A DNA stretch of 64,000 nt, taken from Planctomycetaceae bacterium. Lineage in GTDB: Bacteria > Planctomycetota > Planctomycetia > Planctomycetales > Planctomycetaceae. Positions within the stretch are counted from its first letter, which is position 1. Each line of letters starts with the position of its first letter. The stretch is from the NCBI GenBank assembly GCA_014762625.1, contig JABURQ010000030.1, forward strand, positions 1 through 64,000, read 5' to 3'. The translations under genes and the position numbers were made by a program. The notes beneath the pieces are model-generated. The model did not search any database, was not told where the DNA came from, and saw only the letters and a program-made list of their open reading frames with translations. Shown in pieces: positions 15,549 through 24,084 of the stretch.

Positions 15549-16624
15549 GAGGAGAGGTCTACCTTCTGATGCAGATCGAATTGCTTTTCTACCGGAATTC
15601 CGTCACACAGCAATGTCGCCATCGCATCAGCCACGTGAGGAGAGAGCAGAGCTCCACGGGAACCGAGCCCATTGAAGTAGCCGAGACGCTCGTTGCGGGG
15701 ATGTAGCCCGATTCGCGGTTGCCGACCGTGAATGATGGGACGAATCGCTGCCTGATGGCTGGTGATGGGCCACTTCTTCGACGGCGGAAAAACGTCCTCC
15801 AGCTTGCGGAGAAGCTCCTGTCGTCCAGAGTCTGTCGGAAGTTGATTGAGATTGTCGCGGTCGTAACTAGCCCCGACTCGCACACTGTTATCTGCCTCCG
15901 GCGCAATCCACAGCCCCGCATGGACGATTCGATCCTCCGTCCAGTCACTGGCGTGAAGTGTCAGAATTTCTCCTCTTGCCGCATCAAATGGAACCTCCCG
16001 AAACCAGGGGTTTCCGGTCGCTTCGAATCCCTGACAAAAAACGACTCGCTGGCCAGTGAGGTTCAATCGGGGAACCGTGATGCCGTTCGGTTGAATGACC
16101 AGATCGTCGGGAAACGTCAGTTCCGCATTGTGATAGGAGTCCCGTGATTCAAAGTAATGCCTGGTGGCGGTCAGGTACGCGTCGGTAATCAATCGAGCGG
16201 CCTGTTTCATTTCAAAACCGCCCCACGGAGCGTTCACGGATTCAGGGAAATCGTCGGATTCGCACAACGCCACATCTTCCGCATCTGCGTGTTTCTCAAG
16301 AAACAAGGAGCGCTCGTCCTCGGAGGCGAAGAAACGCACCATCGGTCCTTCGTAGAAAAACTTCGTCGCGGTGAGTCGTTCGATCTCACGGTAAAAGGCC
16401 ACCGCTTCCGGAAACAGATGCTCCCAGGCGGGATAGTGGGCCAGACGTTGTCCGGTGATAGGAGTTAATAATCCGGCGGCGATTCGCGACGACGAGGAAG
16501 GGTCGTGGCGATCGACGAGTCTGACGTTTTGTCCTCGCAGGTGGAGTCGCCAGGCGAGCGCGGAGCCAGCCAGACCTTGTCCAATGATGAGCGTGTCACA
16601 CGGAAATGCGGTGGTATCGGACAT
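15545..16624 (-). CDS. FAD-dependent oxidoreductase, DAO family; candidate MnmC(o)-like enzyme
   Basis: A 359-residue enzyme of the D-amino-acid-oxidase fold. The FAD dinucleotide-binding motif IIGQGLAGSALAWRL begins near residue 13, with the acidic VDRH end of strand 2. A Ser-rich FAD loop (SSSSRIAAGLLTP) follows. Near the C-terminus IRPIIHGRQPRIG and NGLGSRGALLSPHVAD form the second FAD contact. Substrates of this family are secondary or tertiary amines. The gene starts on the last base of the upstream stop codon (TAATG) and overlaps mnmM by four bases. Because MnmM acts on the product of cmnm5U dealkylation, a plausible role is MnmC(o)/YurR-like conversion of cmnm5U to nm5U in tRNA. Glycine oxidase (ThiO) is the main alternative, but no thiamine genes are near. 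Confidence 0.72.
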   Translation of the reverse strand: MSDTTAFPCDTLIIGQGLAGSALAWRLHLRGQNVRLVDRHDPSSSSRIAAGLLTPITGQRLAHYPAWEHLFPEAVAFYREIERLTATKFFYEGPMVRFFASEDERSLFLEKHADAEDVALCESDDFPESVNAPWGGFEMKQAARLITDAYLTATRHYFESRDSYHNAELTFPDDLVIQPNGITVPRLNLTGQRVVFCQGFEATGNPWFREVPFDAARGEILTLHASDWTEDRIVHAGLWIAPEADNSVRVGASYDRDNLNQLPTDSGRQELLRKLEDVFPPSKKWPITSHQAAIRPIIHGRQPRIGLHPRNERLGYFNGLGSRGALLSPHVADAMATLLCDGIPVEKQFDLHQKVDLSS

Positions 16625-19600
16625 TACTGTTGGGGAATCCGATGCAGCGTGTAATGTCCGGTTTGCGGGAACAGTGGTTCCTTGTCGTCTCTTTCCAGAT
16701 TCTGAGCGGTCACTTCATAGACGAAACCTTCCCGGAGTCCCTCCACAAACAGTCGGACAGAGAGGCCGTCTGCCGATAATCCGACCGATTTCACCTCTGC
16801 CCGATGCCGGTCCTTATCGGGAGTAGCGTAACTTCCGCTCCATTCGCGGGTGTATCCCGAAATTTGGTAGTTATCGGGGTTGAGTGCTTCTTTTGGATCG
16901 ATGATCTGGAAGAATTTGAGTTCAAATCCGTCTTTGGTGGCTTGCAACTCGCGAATGCCATTCGGCATCATCCTTTTCGGCGTCAGTTTGGCAATGGCTC
17001 CAATGTTCTGCCCGCCCAACCAGCCGCTATCCAGAATACTGCCGACGTAGATTTCTCCTTGTTTCGAGACAGCGACCGAAATCGGACCGATAAAGTTGTC
17101 GGGCGTCGCCTGTTCGATCGGTTTTGTGAAGTAATACGTGGCTCCCTGAACGACGCCGTCCACTTCTTGAATCGTAAATCGTATCAACAGACGCGAATTG
17201 TACTCAGCTCCGAGGCCATGTCCCGAGATAGCGTGCAAAGCGGGGATATCTTCGGGAACGAACGTGAGTCCGTTGACGCTGCGGGTCCACGGATGGGGAA
17301 TCTGAATGGCGGGTTCTGTGATGGGCGCATCGCGGTTTTCTTCATGGCGGGAGGGCACGCCGTAATAATGTCCTTCCTGAATGTAATTCAGTTCGTTAAA
17401 GGTGTTCTGCACACCCTGGTTATCGGTGGCGAAAAGTCGTCCGTTTGGATCGATGGCAACGCCGGTGGGATAGCGGAAGGAGTGAGCGATTGGTTCCACC
17501 TCACCGTCGTATTTGATTCGCAGCACACTCCCACGCCAGCGGGAACGATCTTTAAGTCGGTTCTTATCGGAGTAATCGCTTCCCAGTCCAATATACAGAT
17601 TTCCGGATTCATCTTTGGCGAAGCCGCACGTCCAGTTGTGGTAGTTCTCAGAGTGTCCCCAGCCATCGGCGAAAATATTCCGACGATCGTAGGTACCGTC
17701 GTGATTGGTGTCAGACAATTCCAGAATTTCCGGCTTATGAGCCACCAGCAAAGAATGCTCTCCTTGAGGGATCACGCCGTATGGTGCCGACAAACCTTCG
17801 GCCAGCAGCTCCAGATGATCTTCGACGCCATCCTCATTAGAATCCGTTGCCCGATACAAATCGCCTTTCAGGGAAGTGAAGAGCATCCGTCCCTGCTGAT
17901 CCCAGTTGATGCCCGTCGGCATGATGTCGCCTCGGAGTGGCAGGCGTACTCCTTCAAAACCTGGAGCACTCGTAATGGGTGTCGCTTCATTGATGACGAT
18001 CGGTTTCGGCTTGGGAGCGAGAAACGGCTCGGATTCCGGTTTTCGGTAAGTGATGGTGAGTCCGTTCCCGATAACAACCGCTTGATTTTCGTATTTCTCC
18101 TTTGTGAAGAGGCTGATAAGTCCTGAATGACTGTAATCAAGACCCGGACGCTTGAGAATCAAGTTCTGTCTGAGCGGATGGTTTCCTTCAATAGAAATCG
18201 ACCGGCTCCAACCTGGAGTCGATTTCTGAATCGGTTTCCAGATTTCACGAACCGGTATTTCAATGAGTTTCTGATCGAGCAGGAATGTCAGCAAATAGGA
18301 GAGTTCGATCCCGTCTTCAACATTTCGATAGGATTGTAACCGACCGATTCGGGATTGATCCTTCGATGGTGGAATTAACTCATCACCTTGCTGAAGCCGA
18401 AAGCGACTACTGGAACTCGAATCCCAGGTTTCAATAGTTATACCCGCCATGTTCCAGTACCAACTCTTGCCCTCGGTTCGCTGTCGGGCGAAGTCACCGT
18501 ACGTCCAAACGCGAGGTTCGAACAGATCCAGATCGAACAGGACACTGTGCTGATTGTTAAAGCCGACGGCGAACGCACGCGGAATATAGCCTGTTCCCGT
18601 ATCGCCTTTCAGTTCAAAGACATCGCGAACAATGCGAGCCGGTTCTCCCGGCGCCACGACCCAGAATTGTTCGACAGACGCCGGATCGGTCGGGACTGTG
18701 AAATCGGGGCTATTCAAGCCTTTCCAGATGACGGCGAGTTGTTTGTCGCTGTCGCCGTCGAGGAGATCTTTGACCGGTTTCTGCCCGATGGACGGCATCT
18801 CCATACCGGGAACAATGCGGATCGGAGACCGCGTCCAGCGAATGAAATACGACGACCGCATCCGGTCGCCGATGTTGAGCAGATTCGAGCCGCGCGTGCC
18901 GAGAGCCACGTTACGGGGCGTGTAATCACCGAGAGAGTGACAAGCCACGCAACTGAAGCCTCGGGGGCCGACGAGTGTATTCGCCTGTAGGAGTTCTTCG
19001 GAAGTTGGTTGGGCATCATCGGGAACTGAGAAAATGTGCGGGTCGGGAGCGTTATCGGGGATGCGATCGCTGTCAATCAAATAAGTCGCCAGGGACTGTT
19101 TTTCGTCATCCGTGTGTGAGAACTTCGGCATACGGGCTTCGAGCCAGTCCATGCGGCGTGGTTGGGCACCAGTGACGCCTTTCAGGAGATATGCGTCCTT
19201 CAACTTGTCGCCGACAGCGTCCAGAGAGGGAGGAATCAAACGTTCGCTCTCGCCCTGTAAAGACTCAATGGTCTGTGCCACCTTCCCAGCCACAGGGACA
19301 ATGCCTTGAGAACGTCCGCGGGGATGACATTGAATACAGTTTTTCGCTTCGAGAAGTTGTTGTCCTCGATCCCAGACGGAAATCGCCGCAGACGGATTGG
19401 CGAATGACTGGATGTAATGGCGAACTGCCGTTCGATCGAGTTCCTGAGTTCGATAGCTGGGTTTGGTCTTCGACAATTCGCGAGCGAGACAGCCATCCTT
19501 TTGGGGCAAATTCGTCCAAGTTGGGATTCCGGCAAGATCGGAGTTCAGTCCGGGAATCTCATGACAGTTGGCACAGCGAGCTTGAGCCATTAATTCCTTG

Positions 19601-20697
19601 CCACGCAGGGTATCGCCGGAAGCCTTATCATCGATCTTCCGAGTCCCTAGGGAACCCAGATAGATGGCCAATTGACGACGCTCGGCGTTGGAAAGTTCGA
19701 TCACCGGCATACGGTGTTCGGCATTCAACGATTGGGGATCGCTCAACCACCCGTAAATCCATGCCGTACTTCGTTTGGTTCCGATTTTGTCGAGCGCGGT
19801 GCCGGCGAAAGCATCACGATTGCCAAGTTCGCCCATCTGGTGACAAGCCAGACACCCGCGGGAATGAAACAGCGTCTCTCCCGCAGAAAGTTCTTCCTGT
19901 TCTGAAAGCTTCGTTTTCGGCAGGGATGGCAGTTTGGTCTCGGGAGCGATCGAATTCAGGTAAGCGGCAATGTCTCTCGCATCTTGCTGTGACAGGTCAA
20001 AATGAGGCATTTTTCCCGTTGCAGAAATTTCCGAATCGGTGAGCTTCTGCACAATCCAGTCGGGTGTCAGAAATGTTCCTGCAAACTTCAACGATGGTGC
20101 GGACAACCGGGGGAGATCCAGTTCACTTTCGTGACAGTTCTGGCAGCGTCGGGAGATCCAGATTTTGCGTCCTGTTTCTTCCTGTCGCCATGAGGTCAGC
20201 GGTTCTTCCCGAAAGAACAATTCTCGCGGAATCGGTTCGAGCGGAAAGGCATCCGACGACCAGTGAAGTTTGATCTCGGCAGCTTTTCCCAGTTTCTCGA
20301 ATTTCAGATCGAATTCGTGTTCGCCGAAGCGGAGTTCCATCGGATCGCTCTCAAACCAGGCCGGTTGATCCGAGGAGGCTTTGAGAACCGTTTCTCCATC
20401 GATGGAGAGTTCAGCCTTTCCCTGGAGGAAGATCGCATATTGATAGTTGGCGTTCTTGCGGATGAGCTGAATCGCCGACCATCTGGCAGAGAACGGGCCT
20501 AGGGGTAAACGGGGATCTGGAGAAGCGGTTCCCCAGGAGAAGGCAATCCGGTCATCAACACGCTCGATGGTTTTTTGAGCGGTGGAATAGTGTCCCAGAA
20601 GACCGGGAGGAAATTCGTCTTCGAGTGACTGTGCCTGGGTTAAGGAGGTGCAGTAGAAGAGTCCCGGTAAGATCCACAAAATCAGCAATCGTCTCAT
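16624..20697 (-). CDS. Penta-heme c-type protein with PA14-like and beta-propeller domains
   Basis: About 1357 residues from ATG 20697, chosen because a clean signal peptide follows (MRRLLILWILPGLFYC); the open frame extends 17 codons upstream. Residues about 25-160 resemble a PA14/GLEYA-type sugar-binding sandwich. Five CxxCH sites lie near residues 185 (CQNCH), 282 (CLACH), 375 (CANCH), 454 (CIQCH) and 583 (CVACH). A middle region (about 600-900) is of the kind annotated DUF6797 in planctomycetes. Residues about 920-1250 form a beta-propeller of the sorbosone-dehydrogenase type (TDSNEDGVED, WGHSENYHNW, YPTGVAIDPNGRLFATDNQG). A C-terminal beta-domain ends the protein. It should be periplasmic and could oxidise a sugar-like substrate with electron transfer through its hemes; the substrate is unknown. 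The next gene overlaps its stop codon by one base. Confidence 0.82.
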   Translation of the reverse strand: MRRLLILWILPGLFYCTSLTQAQSLEDEFPPGLLGHYSTAQKTIERVDDRIAFSWGTASPDPRLPLGPFSARWSAIQLIRKNANYQYAIFLQGKAELSIDGETVLKASSDQPAWFESDPMELRFGEHEFDLKFEKLGKAAEIKLHWSSDAFPLEPIPRELFFREEPLTSWRQEETGRKIWISRRCQNCHESELDLPRLSAPSLKFAGTFLTPDWIVQKLTDSEISATGKMPHFDLSQQDARDIAAYLNSIAPETKLPSLPKTKLSEQEELSAGETLFHSRGCLACHQMGELGNRDAFAGTALDKIGTKRSTAWIYGWLSDPQSLNAEHRMPVIELSNAERRQLAIYLGSLGTRKIDDKASGDTLRGKELMAQARCANCHEIPGLNSDLAGIPTWTNLPQKDGCLARELSKTKPSYRTQELDRTAVRHYIQSFANPSAAISVWDRGQQLLEAKNCIQCHPRGRSQGIVPVAGKVAQTIESLQGESERLIPPSLDAVGDKLKDAYLLKGVTGAQPRRMDWLEARMPKFSHTDDEKQSLATYLIDSDRIPDNAPDPHIFSVPDDAQPTSEELLQANTLVGPRGFSCVACHSLGDYTPRNVALGTRGSNLLNIGDRMRSSYFIRWTRSPIRIVPGMEMPSIGQKPVKDLLDGDSDKQLAVIWKGLNSPDFTVPTDPASVEQFWVVAPGEPARIVRDVFELKGDTGTGYIPRAFAVGFNNQHSVLFDLDLFEPRVWTYGDFARQRTEGKSWYWNMAGITIETWDSSSSSRFRLQQGDELIPPSKDQSRIGRLQSYRNVEDGIELSYLLTFLLDQKLIEIPVREIWKPIQKSTPGWSRSISIEGNHPLRQNLILKRPGLDYSHSGLISLFTKEKYENQAVVIGNGLTITYRKPESEPFLAPKPKPIVINEATPITSAPGFEGVRLPLRGDIMPTGINWDQQGRMLFTSLKGDLYRATDSNEDGVEDHLELLAEGLSAPYGVIPQGEHSLLVAHKPEILELSDTNHDGTYDRRNIFADGWGHSENYHNWTCGFAKDESGNLYIGLGSDYSDKNRLKDRSRWRGSVLRIKYDGEVEPIAHSFRYPTGVAIDPNGRLFATDNQGVQNTFNELNYIQEGHYYGVPSRHEENRDAPITEPAIQIPHPWTRSVNGLTFVPEDIPALHAISGHGLGAEYNSRLLIRFTIQEVDGVVQGATYYFTKPIEQATPDNFIGPISVAVSKQGEIYVGSILDSGWLGGQNIGAIAKLTPKRMMPNGIRELQATKDGFELKFFQIIDPKEALNPDNYQISGYTREWSGSYATPDKDRHRAEVKSVGLSADGLSVRLFVEGLREGFVYEVTAQNLERDDKEPLFPQTGHYTLHRIPQQ

Positions 20698-20766
20698 AGC
20701 GAAAACGTTTCCACAGGCAGGATGGTCGGTTGTTTGCAGGCCTTCCATCCTAATTGATTCCGCCGG

Positions 20767-21786
20767 TTATTTCCCGGAATTCTCATCCGGGGTTTTCGAA
20801 TTCGCGGAATCCGGCGATTTGCTCTGCTGACTTTGGTTGTGGGCCTGAATGATGCCTTGAATGATAGACTGCGTGATATCCTGACTGACCGCACCTTCGG
20901 GAGGATAGAAGAGGAAATCGTCCGCACTGACGGCGACATTTTGGCGGATATTCACAAAGTCGAGCGTCAACATCGGCTGAAAACCTTCTCCCACCTGCTT
21001 GAGATAAAGCACGCGACGAGGGAAATAGTTTTCCTCATCGAAATAGACATGCACGCGATCGGGAATATAGGCGGGCAGCGGCGTGTCCTCCGGGCTTCCC
21101 GGAGGTTTCATTTGAGCGATCAGTTGAGGTGTCCATCCTCCTGCAATTTTCAGAAACTGTTTTTCGTTAATCGTCTCGACCTGGTAGTCATCAAAAGCCA
21201 GAGAAGTCTCTAATGACGAGAGCAGTGCGGGAAGTCCTCCCAGGCCGAGCCGGGCTTTGACCAGATCGATTCCCAGATAGGGATACTTTTCAATCGTATC
21301 CATGATTTGAACGACATCGCGTCGACTGACCTGCAAATCGTCACCAACCTGATAGCTGGAGTGCATCACTTCGCCGTTACTGACCTGCAACAACGATCCT
21401 TGCAGCGGCTTTCCATCGGCACCTTTGATACTGACCTGAAAGGAGAGCCGCACCTTGTTGCCGCGTACCTGGACGTATTCCCCTTTGGCTTGGTACCGCC
21501 GGGAACCGAGCAGGACGGTTTCCACAATGTCTGCCCGTATAGAGTCATACCCCTCGAGTCGTTTCCGGGCTTCCTCGAGGGTTTGACGGGCCTTTCGCCG
21601 CACTTCCGCATTTTTTTGGGCTTGTTCCTCGGCGGCCGCCTGTTTGGTCGGCTTTGGAGTCGTCTGGTCGTCGTTTTCCTGGGCGAACCCTGTTTCAAAG
21701 ACGGAAAATAGCCACGCCAGCAGGAGAATCACAGGGAGCGACTTTCGAAGCCGCAGGGATGTCCGGTTAGGTAATTTGTTCGTCAT
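20767..21786 (-). CDS. Exported LolA-like protein of the DUF1571 family
   Basis: A 339-residue protein. A signal peptide (LRKSLPVILLLAWLFSVFETGFA) precedes a charged coiled segment rich in Ala, Glu, Lys and Arg (about 40-75). A beta-rich domain follows, with YDSIRADIVETVLLGSRRYQAKGEYVQVRGNKVRL at its start, resembling the half-barrel of LolA/LolB-like lipid carriers. The motif VHVYFDEENYFPRRVLYL near residue 240 is typical of DUF1571 proteins of planctomycetes. The C-terminal tail is Gln/Ser-rich and probably disordered. It lies about 70 bases upstream of the penta-heme gene on the same strand and may be cotranscribed. A carrier role in the periplasm is inferred from fold resemblance only. 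Confidence 0.75.
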   Translation of the reverse strand: MTNKLPNRTSLRLRKSLPVILLLAWLFSVFETGFAQENDDQTTPKPTKQAAAEEQAQKNAEVRRKARQTLEEARKRLEGYDSIRADIVETVLLGSRRYQAKGEYVQVRGNKVRLSFQVSIKGADGKPLQGSLLQVSNGEVMHSSYQVGDDLQVSRRDVVQIMDTIEKYPYLGIDLVKARLGLGGLPALLSSLETSLAFDDYQVETINEKQFLKIAGGWTPQLIAQMKPPGSPEDTPLPAYIPDRVHVYFDEENYFPRRVLYLKQVGEGFQPMLTLDFVNIRQNVAVSADDFLFYPPEGAVSQDITQSIIQGIIQAHNQSQQSKSPDSANSKTPDENSGK

Positions 21787-22052
21787 GGTCGGAATACACG
21801 AGATTTATCAAAGAATCGGTTCGGATTGTTCCGATGTTAACAGCGAAGCATTCGGTTTGTCCGGATGTTCGGACGACGGTCGATCCCGTCAGGGACCGTC
21901 CACCTTCCGAAACGTTACCACAATTCGAATTCCGTGTGCACCTCAAGATGGGTTCAATGTTGGTCCCATCAGACATTCACCGCCGTTGGCCGGTCCCAAT
22001 CCGGTCGTCCTGAGGCGGCTCGTATCGTCCCGGGAGACTATAAGGGGGCAAG

Positions 22053-23216
22053 ATGAAGTACTACTTTTTTGGACTTGGAACCATGATGGCCGTTTGTGTG
22101 GGATGTTATATCCCCTCGGGCGGTTCTTCCATCGAAGAGAACAAGTATGTGGCCCCACCGGCGGCAATGATGCAGCGTCCGGGGCCGATGGTGGATGGGC
22201 CGGGCCCCGGTGTGATGCCGATGCTCAGCTCTCCTCCCGCGCGGTCTTTCGCCACCAAAACGACGCAGTTGCGTTTTGTGGAACCGAAAGCCATGCAAAT
22301 TGGTTGGCGTATTCGTGACGGCTATGCGGAAAGTCAAATCACCGCACCCGGTCGTTACAACTTCACTCAAGGGGCAACTTATCGTCTGAAGGTTACAGAC
22401 ATCCCCGGACGTGAAGGCCTGACTCTCTATCCGACTTTGCAGGTCTATCCGGCTCATCCGACGACGGATGCCTACCTGTCGCACAACTCGATTCCGATCG
22501 CGTTGACGACTGAAGACCTCAATCAGATCGAGAGCAACAACTTCGTGACCAAAGTGATCTACCTTCCCGATCCTAAAAATCAGGAACTGGCGATCGCCGG
22601 TGTCGAAACCATCGTCTCGACCCGACTCGATCCGGGTGTCGATCCGGTGGCGGAAGCCGATCGTCGCGGAACTGTGATGGTTGTCCTGCGGGCCGGTAAC
22701 ATGAACCTCGAAATGCCGGGGGCCGACCTCGACATGACGGGACTCGATGCCAACGGCAATATCAAACAGGTCGTGCACCTGGATGGTATGCAGGGACAAA
22801 CCGCTCCTCCCATGCCGATCGCCGAAACGGGCGTCGGACTCCACGGAGTTCCTTCTCCGATGGTGATGGGTGGCAGCTCGCTTCCCGGACAACCGGCTAT
22901 GAACCCGGTTGCGGGAATGGGACCGACTCCTTCCTGGGGAATGCCGATAACCGCAACTCCCATCGGATTGCCTGGTCCTCCGCACCTGCCGCTCGGCGGT
23001 CCTGCCGGATTGCAATCGCACACCGTGCGAAATCTGACTTCTGTGGACATCGGACAACCCGTCGATCACATGCTGATCGATGTCGAACACGACCCGGGTT
23101 ACCGCTTGCCTCATCCTGTGAAACACGTTCAGTACAAGGAAACGCATCCCAACTTCGCTTCGGGTGCCACAACCTTCCCGAACTGGGCCGTGCCGCAGGG
23201 TGCTCCGCAGCAATAA
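22053..23216 (+). CDS. Exported lipoprotein, first of a paralogous planctomycete set
   Basis: A 387-residue protein whose N-terminus [18 protein letters not shown] is a lipoprotein signal (lipobox VCVGC, Cys18). Residues about 70-240 form a domain that is repeated in the next gene: [21 protein letters not shown], then [13 protein letters not shown], then [15 protein letters not shown]. The C-terminal third is rich in Pro, Gly and Met and looks disordered. GGGGG lies five bases before the ATG. The opposite strand is open through nearly the whole gene, but the signal peptide, ribosome site and paralogy all support the plus strand. The function is unknown; an envelope-structural role is inferred from export and cluster. 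Confidence 0.82.
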   Translation: MKYYFFGLGTMMAVCVGCYIPSGGSSIEENKYVAPPAAMMQRPGPMVDGPGPGVMPMLSSPPARSFATKTTQLRFVEPKAMQIGWRIRDGYAESQITAPGRYNFTQGATYRLKVTDIPGREGLTLYPTLQVYPAHPTTDAYLSHNSIPIALTTEDLNQIESNNFVTKVIYLPDPKNQELAIAGVETIVSTRLDPGVDPVAEADRRGTVMVVLRAGNMNLEMPGADLDMTGLDANGNIKQVVHLDGMQGQTAPPMPIAETGVGLHGVPSPMVMGGSSLPGQPAMNPVAGMGPTPSWGMPITATPIGLPGPPHLPLGGPAGLQSHTVRNLTSVDIGQPVDHMLIDVEHDPGYRLPHPVKHVQYKETHPNFASGATTFPNWAVPQGAPQQ

Positions 23217-23371
23217 GCATGATTGATTTACTCGGCTGCCGAATGGTAGTCGTGATATGGGGGTGAATGACGGGTGGCGGTTGTGTTCGCTGCAACCGCC
23301 GCCCTTTCCCCATCCTGATGTCTCTTCCTCCCGCTTATTCCGTCAGCAATTTTTCAGCAAGGAGCCAAACC

Positions 23372-24082
23372 GTGCGAACGATACAGAGTTCGGCAAATTG
23401 TTTGACTCGCCTCGCGGCAGGACTGACGGTGTTGGGAGCCTGCTTGCTATCGGCCAGTCTGGCAACCGCTCAGCAACGCTATTATCCGCTCGACCAGACG
23501 ACGCCTCCCGGTGTTTATGGAAATTGGTCGGGATACCAAATTCCGGTGCAGCCGAAACGACTCCAACCCGTCAAAATCATTCTACCCGGCCAGGGGAAAG
23601 TGACCTTCTTTTCGCACGCGGGAGCCAAGCCGCTCATCGGCCAATCTCCCGCACAAGCCGCGATTGCATTGGGGCAGACCTATCGGCTTCAATTGAGCGA
23701 GATGGAAGAGTATCCCGGCGTCAACCTGTATCCCACTATCGAACTGGTCGATATCCTGCATCCGCCTGCCGGAAAAGAAGACGAGTTTCCTATCCCTGTA
23801 ACAATTACCGAGGAAGAACTCGAACTGGCCGTTTCGGGACGACTCGTCACCAAAGTGATCTATCTCGAACCGGCGGCTGAGGCAAACCCGTTGCTTCTCG
23901 ATCGTCAGAACCCAACCATGTCCATTCCGCCTCAGCAAAATGTCATCGAGGAAGCCGACCTTCGCGGTCGCCCCATGCTGATCCTGAGGCTCGGCAGCCG
24001 AACTCCGGTTGTCAACGAGGACCCGGCCTTCTTCGGCAACGGCGCTCCTCTTTCACCGACAGCTTTGCCGAGGATGCGATAA
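23372..24082 (+). CDS. Exported protein paralogous to the upstream lipoprotein (GTG start)
   Basis: About 236 residues starting at GTG 23372, where AAGGAG lies seven bases upstream. Open frame continues up to ATG 23267, but that extension has no ribosome site and would bury the signal peptide (LTRLAAGLTVLGACLLSASLATA). The mature part aligns with the previous protein: YRLQLSEMEEYPGVNLYPTIE, then GRLVTKVIYLEPA, then EADLRGRPMLILRLG. This shared block of about 110 residues shows that the two genes arose by duplication. Signal cleavage after ATA would release a soluble periplasmic or surface protein. It is transcribed with its neighbours, three bases before the next ATG. The function is unknown. 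Confidence 0.8.
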   Translation: MRTIQSSANCLTRLAAGLTVLGACLLSASLATAQQRYYPLDQTTPPGVYGNWSGYQIPVQPKRLQPVKIILPGQGKVTFFSHAGAKPLIGQSPAQAAIALGQTYRLQLSEMEEYPGVNLYPTIELVDILHPPAGKEDEFPIPVTITEEELELAVSGRLVTKVIYLEPAAEANPLLLDRQNPTMSIPPQQNVIEEADLRGRPMLILRLGSRTPVVNEDPAFFGNGAPLSPTALPRMR

Positions 24083-24084
24083 TT

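Noticed and set aside
16804-18126. 440-residue open frame antisense to the penta-heme protein
   Set aside because: The minus strand carries beta-propeller motifs across it. The plus frame has no recognisable domain.
22038-23213. 391-residue open frame antisense to the first exported lipoprotein gene
   Set aside because: The plus strand has a lipobox, a strong ribosome site and a paralogue next door; the reverse frame is arginine/histidine-rich and featureless.
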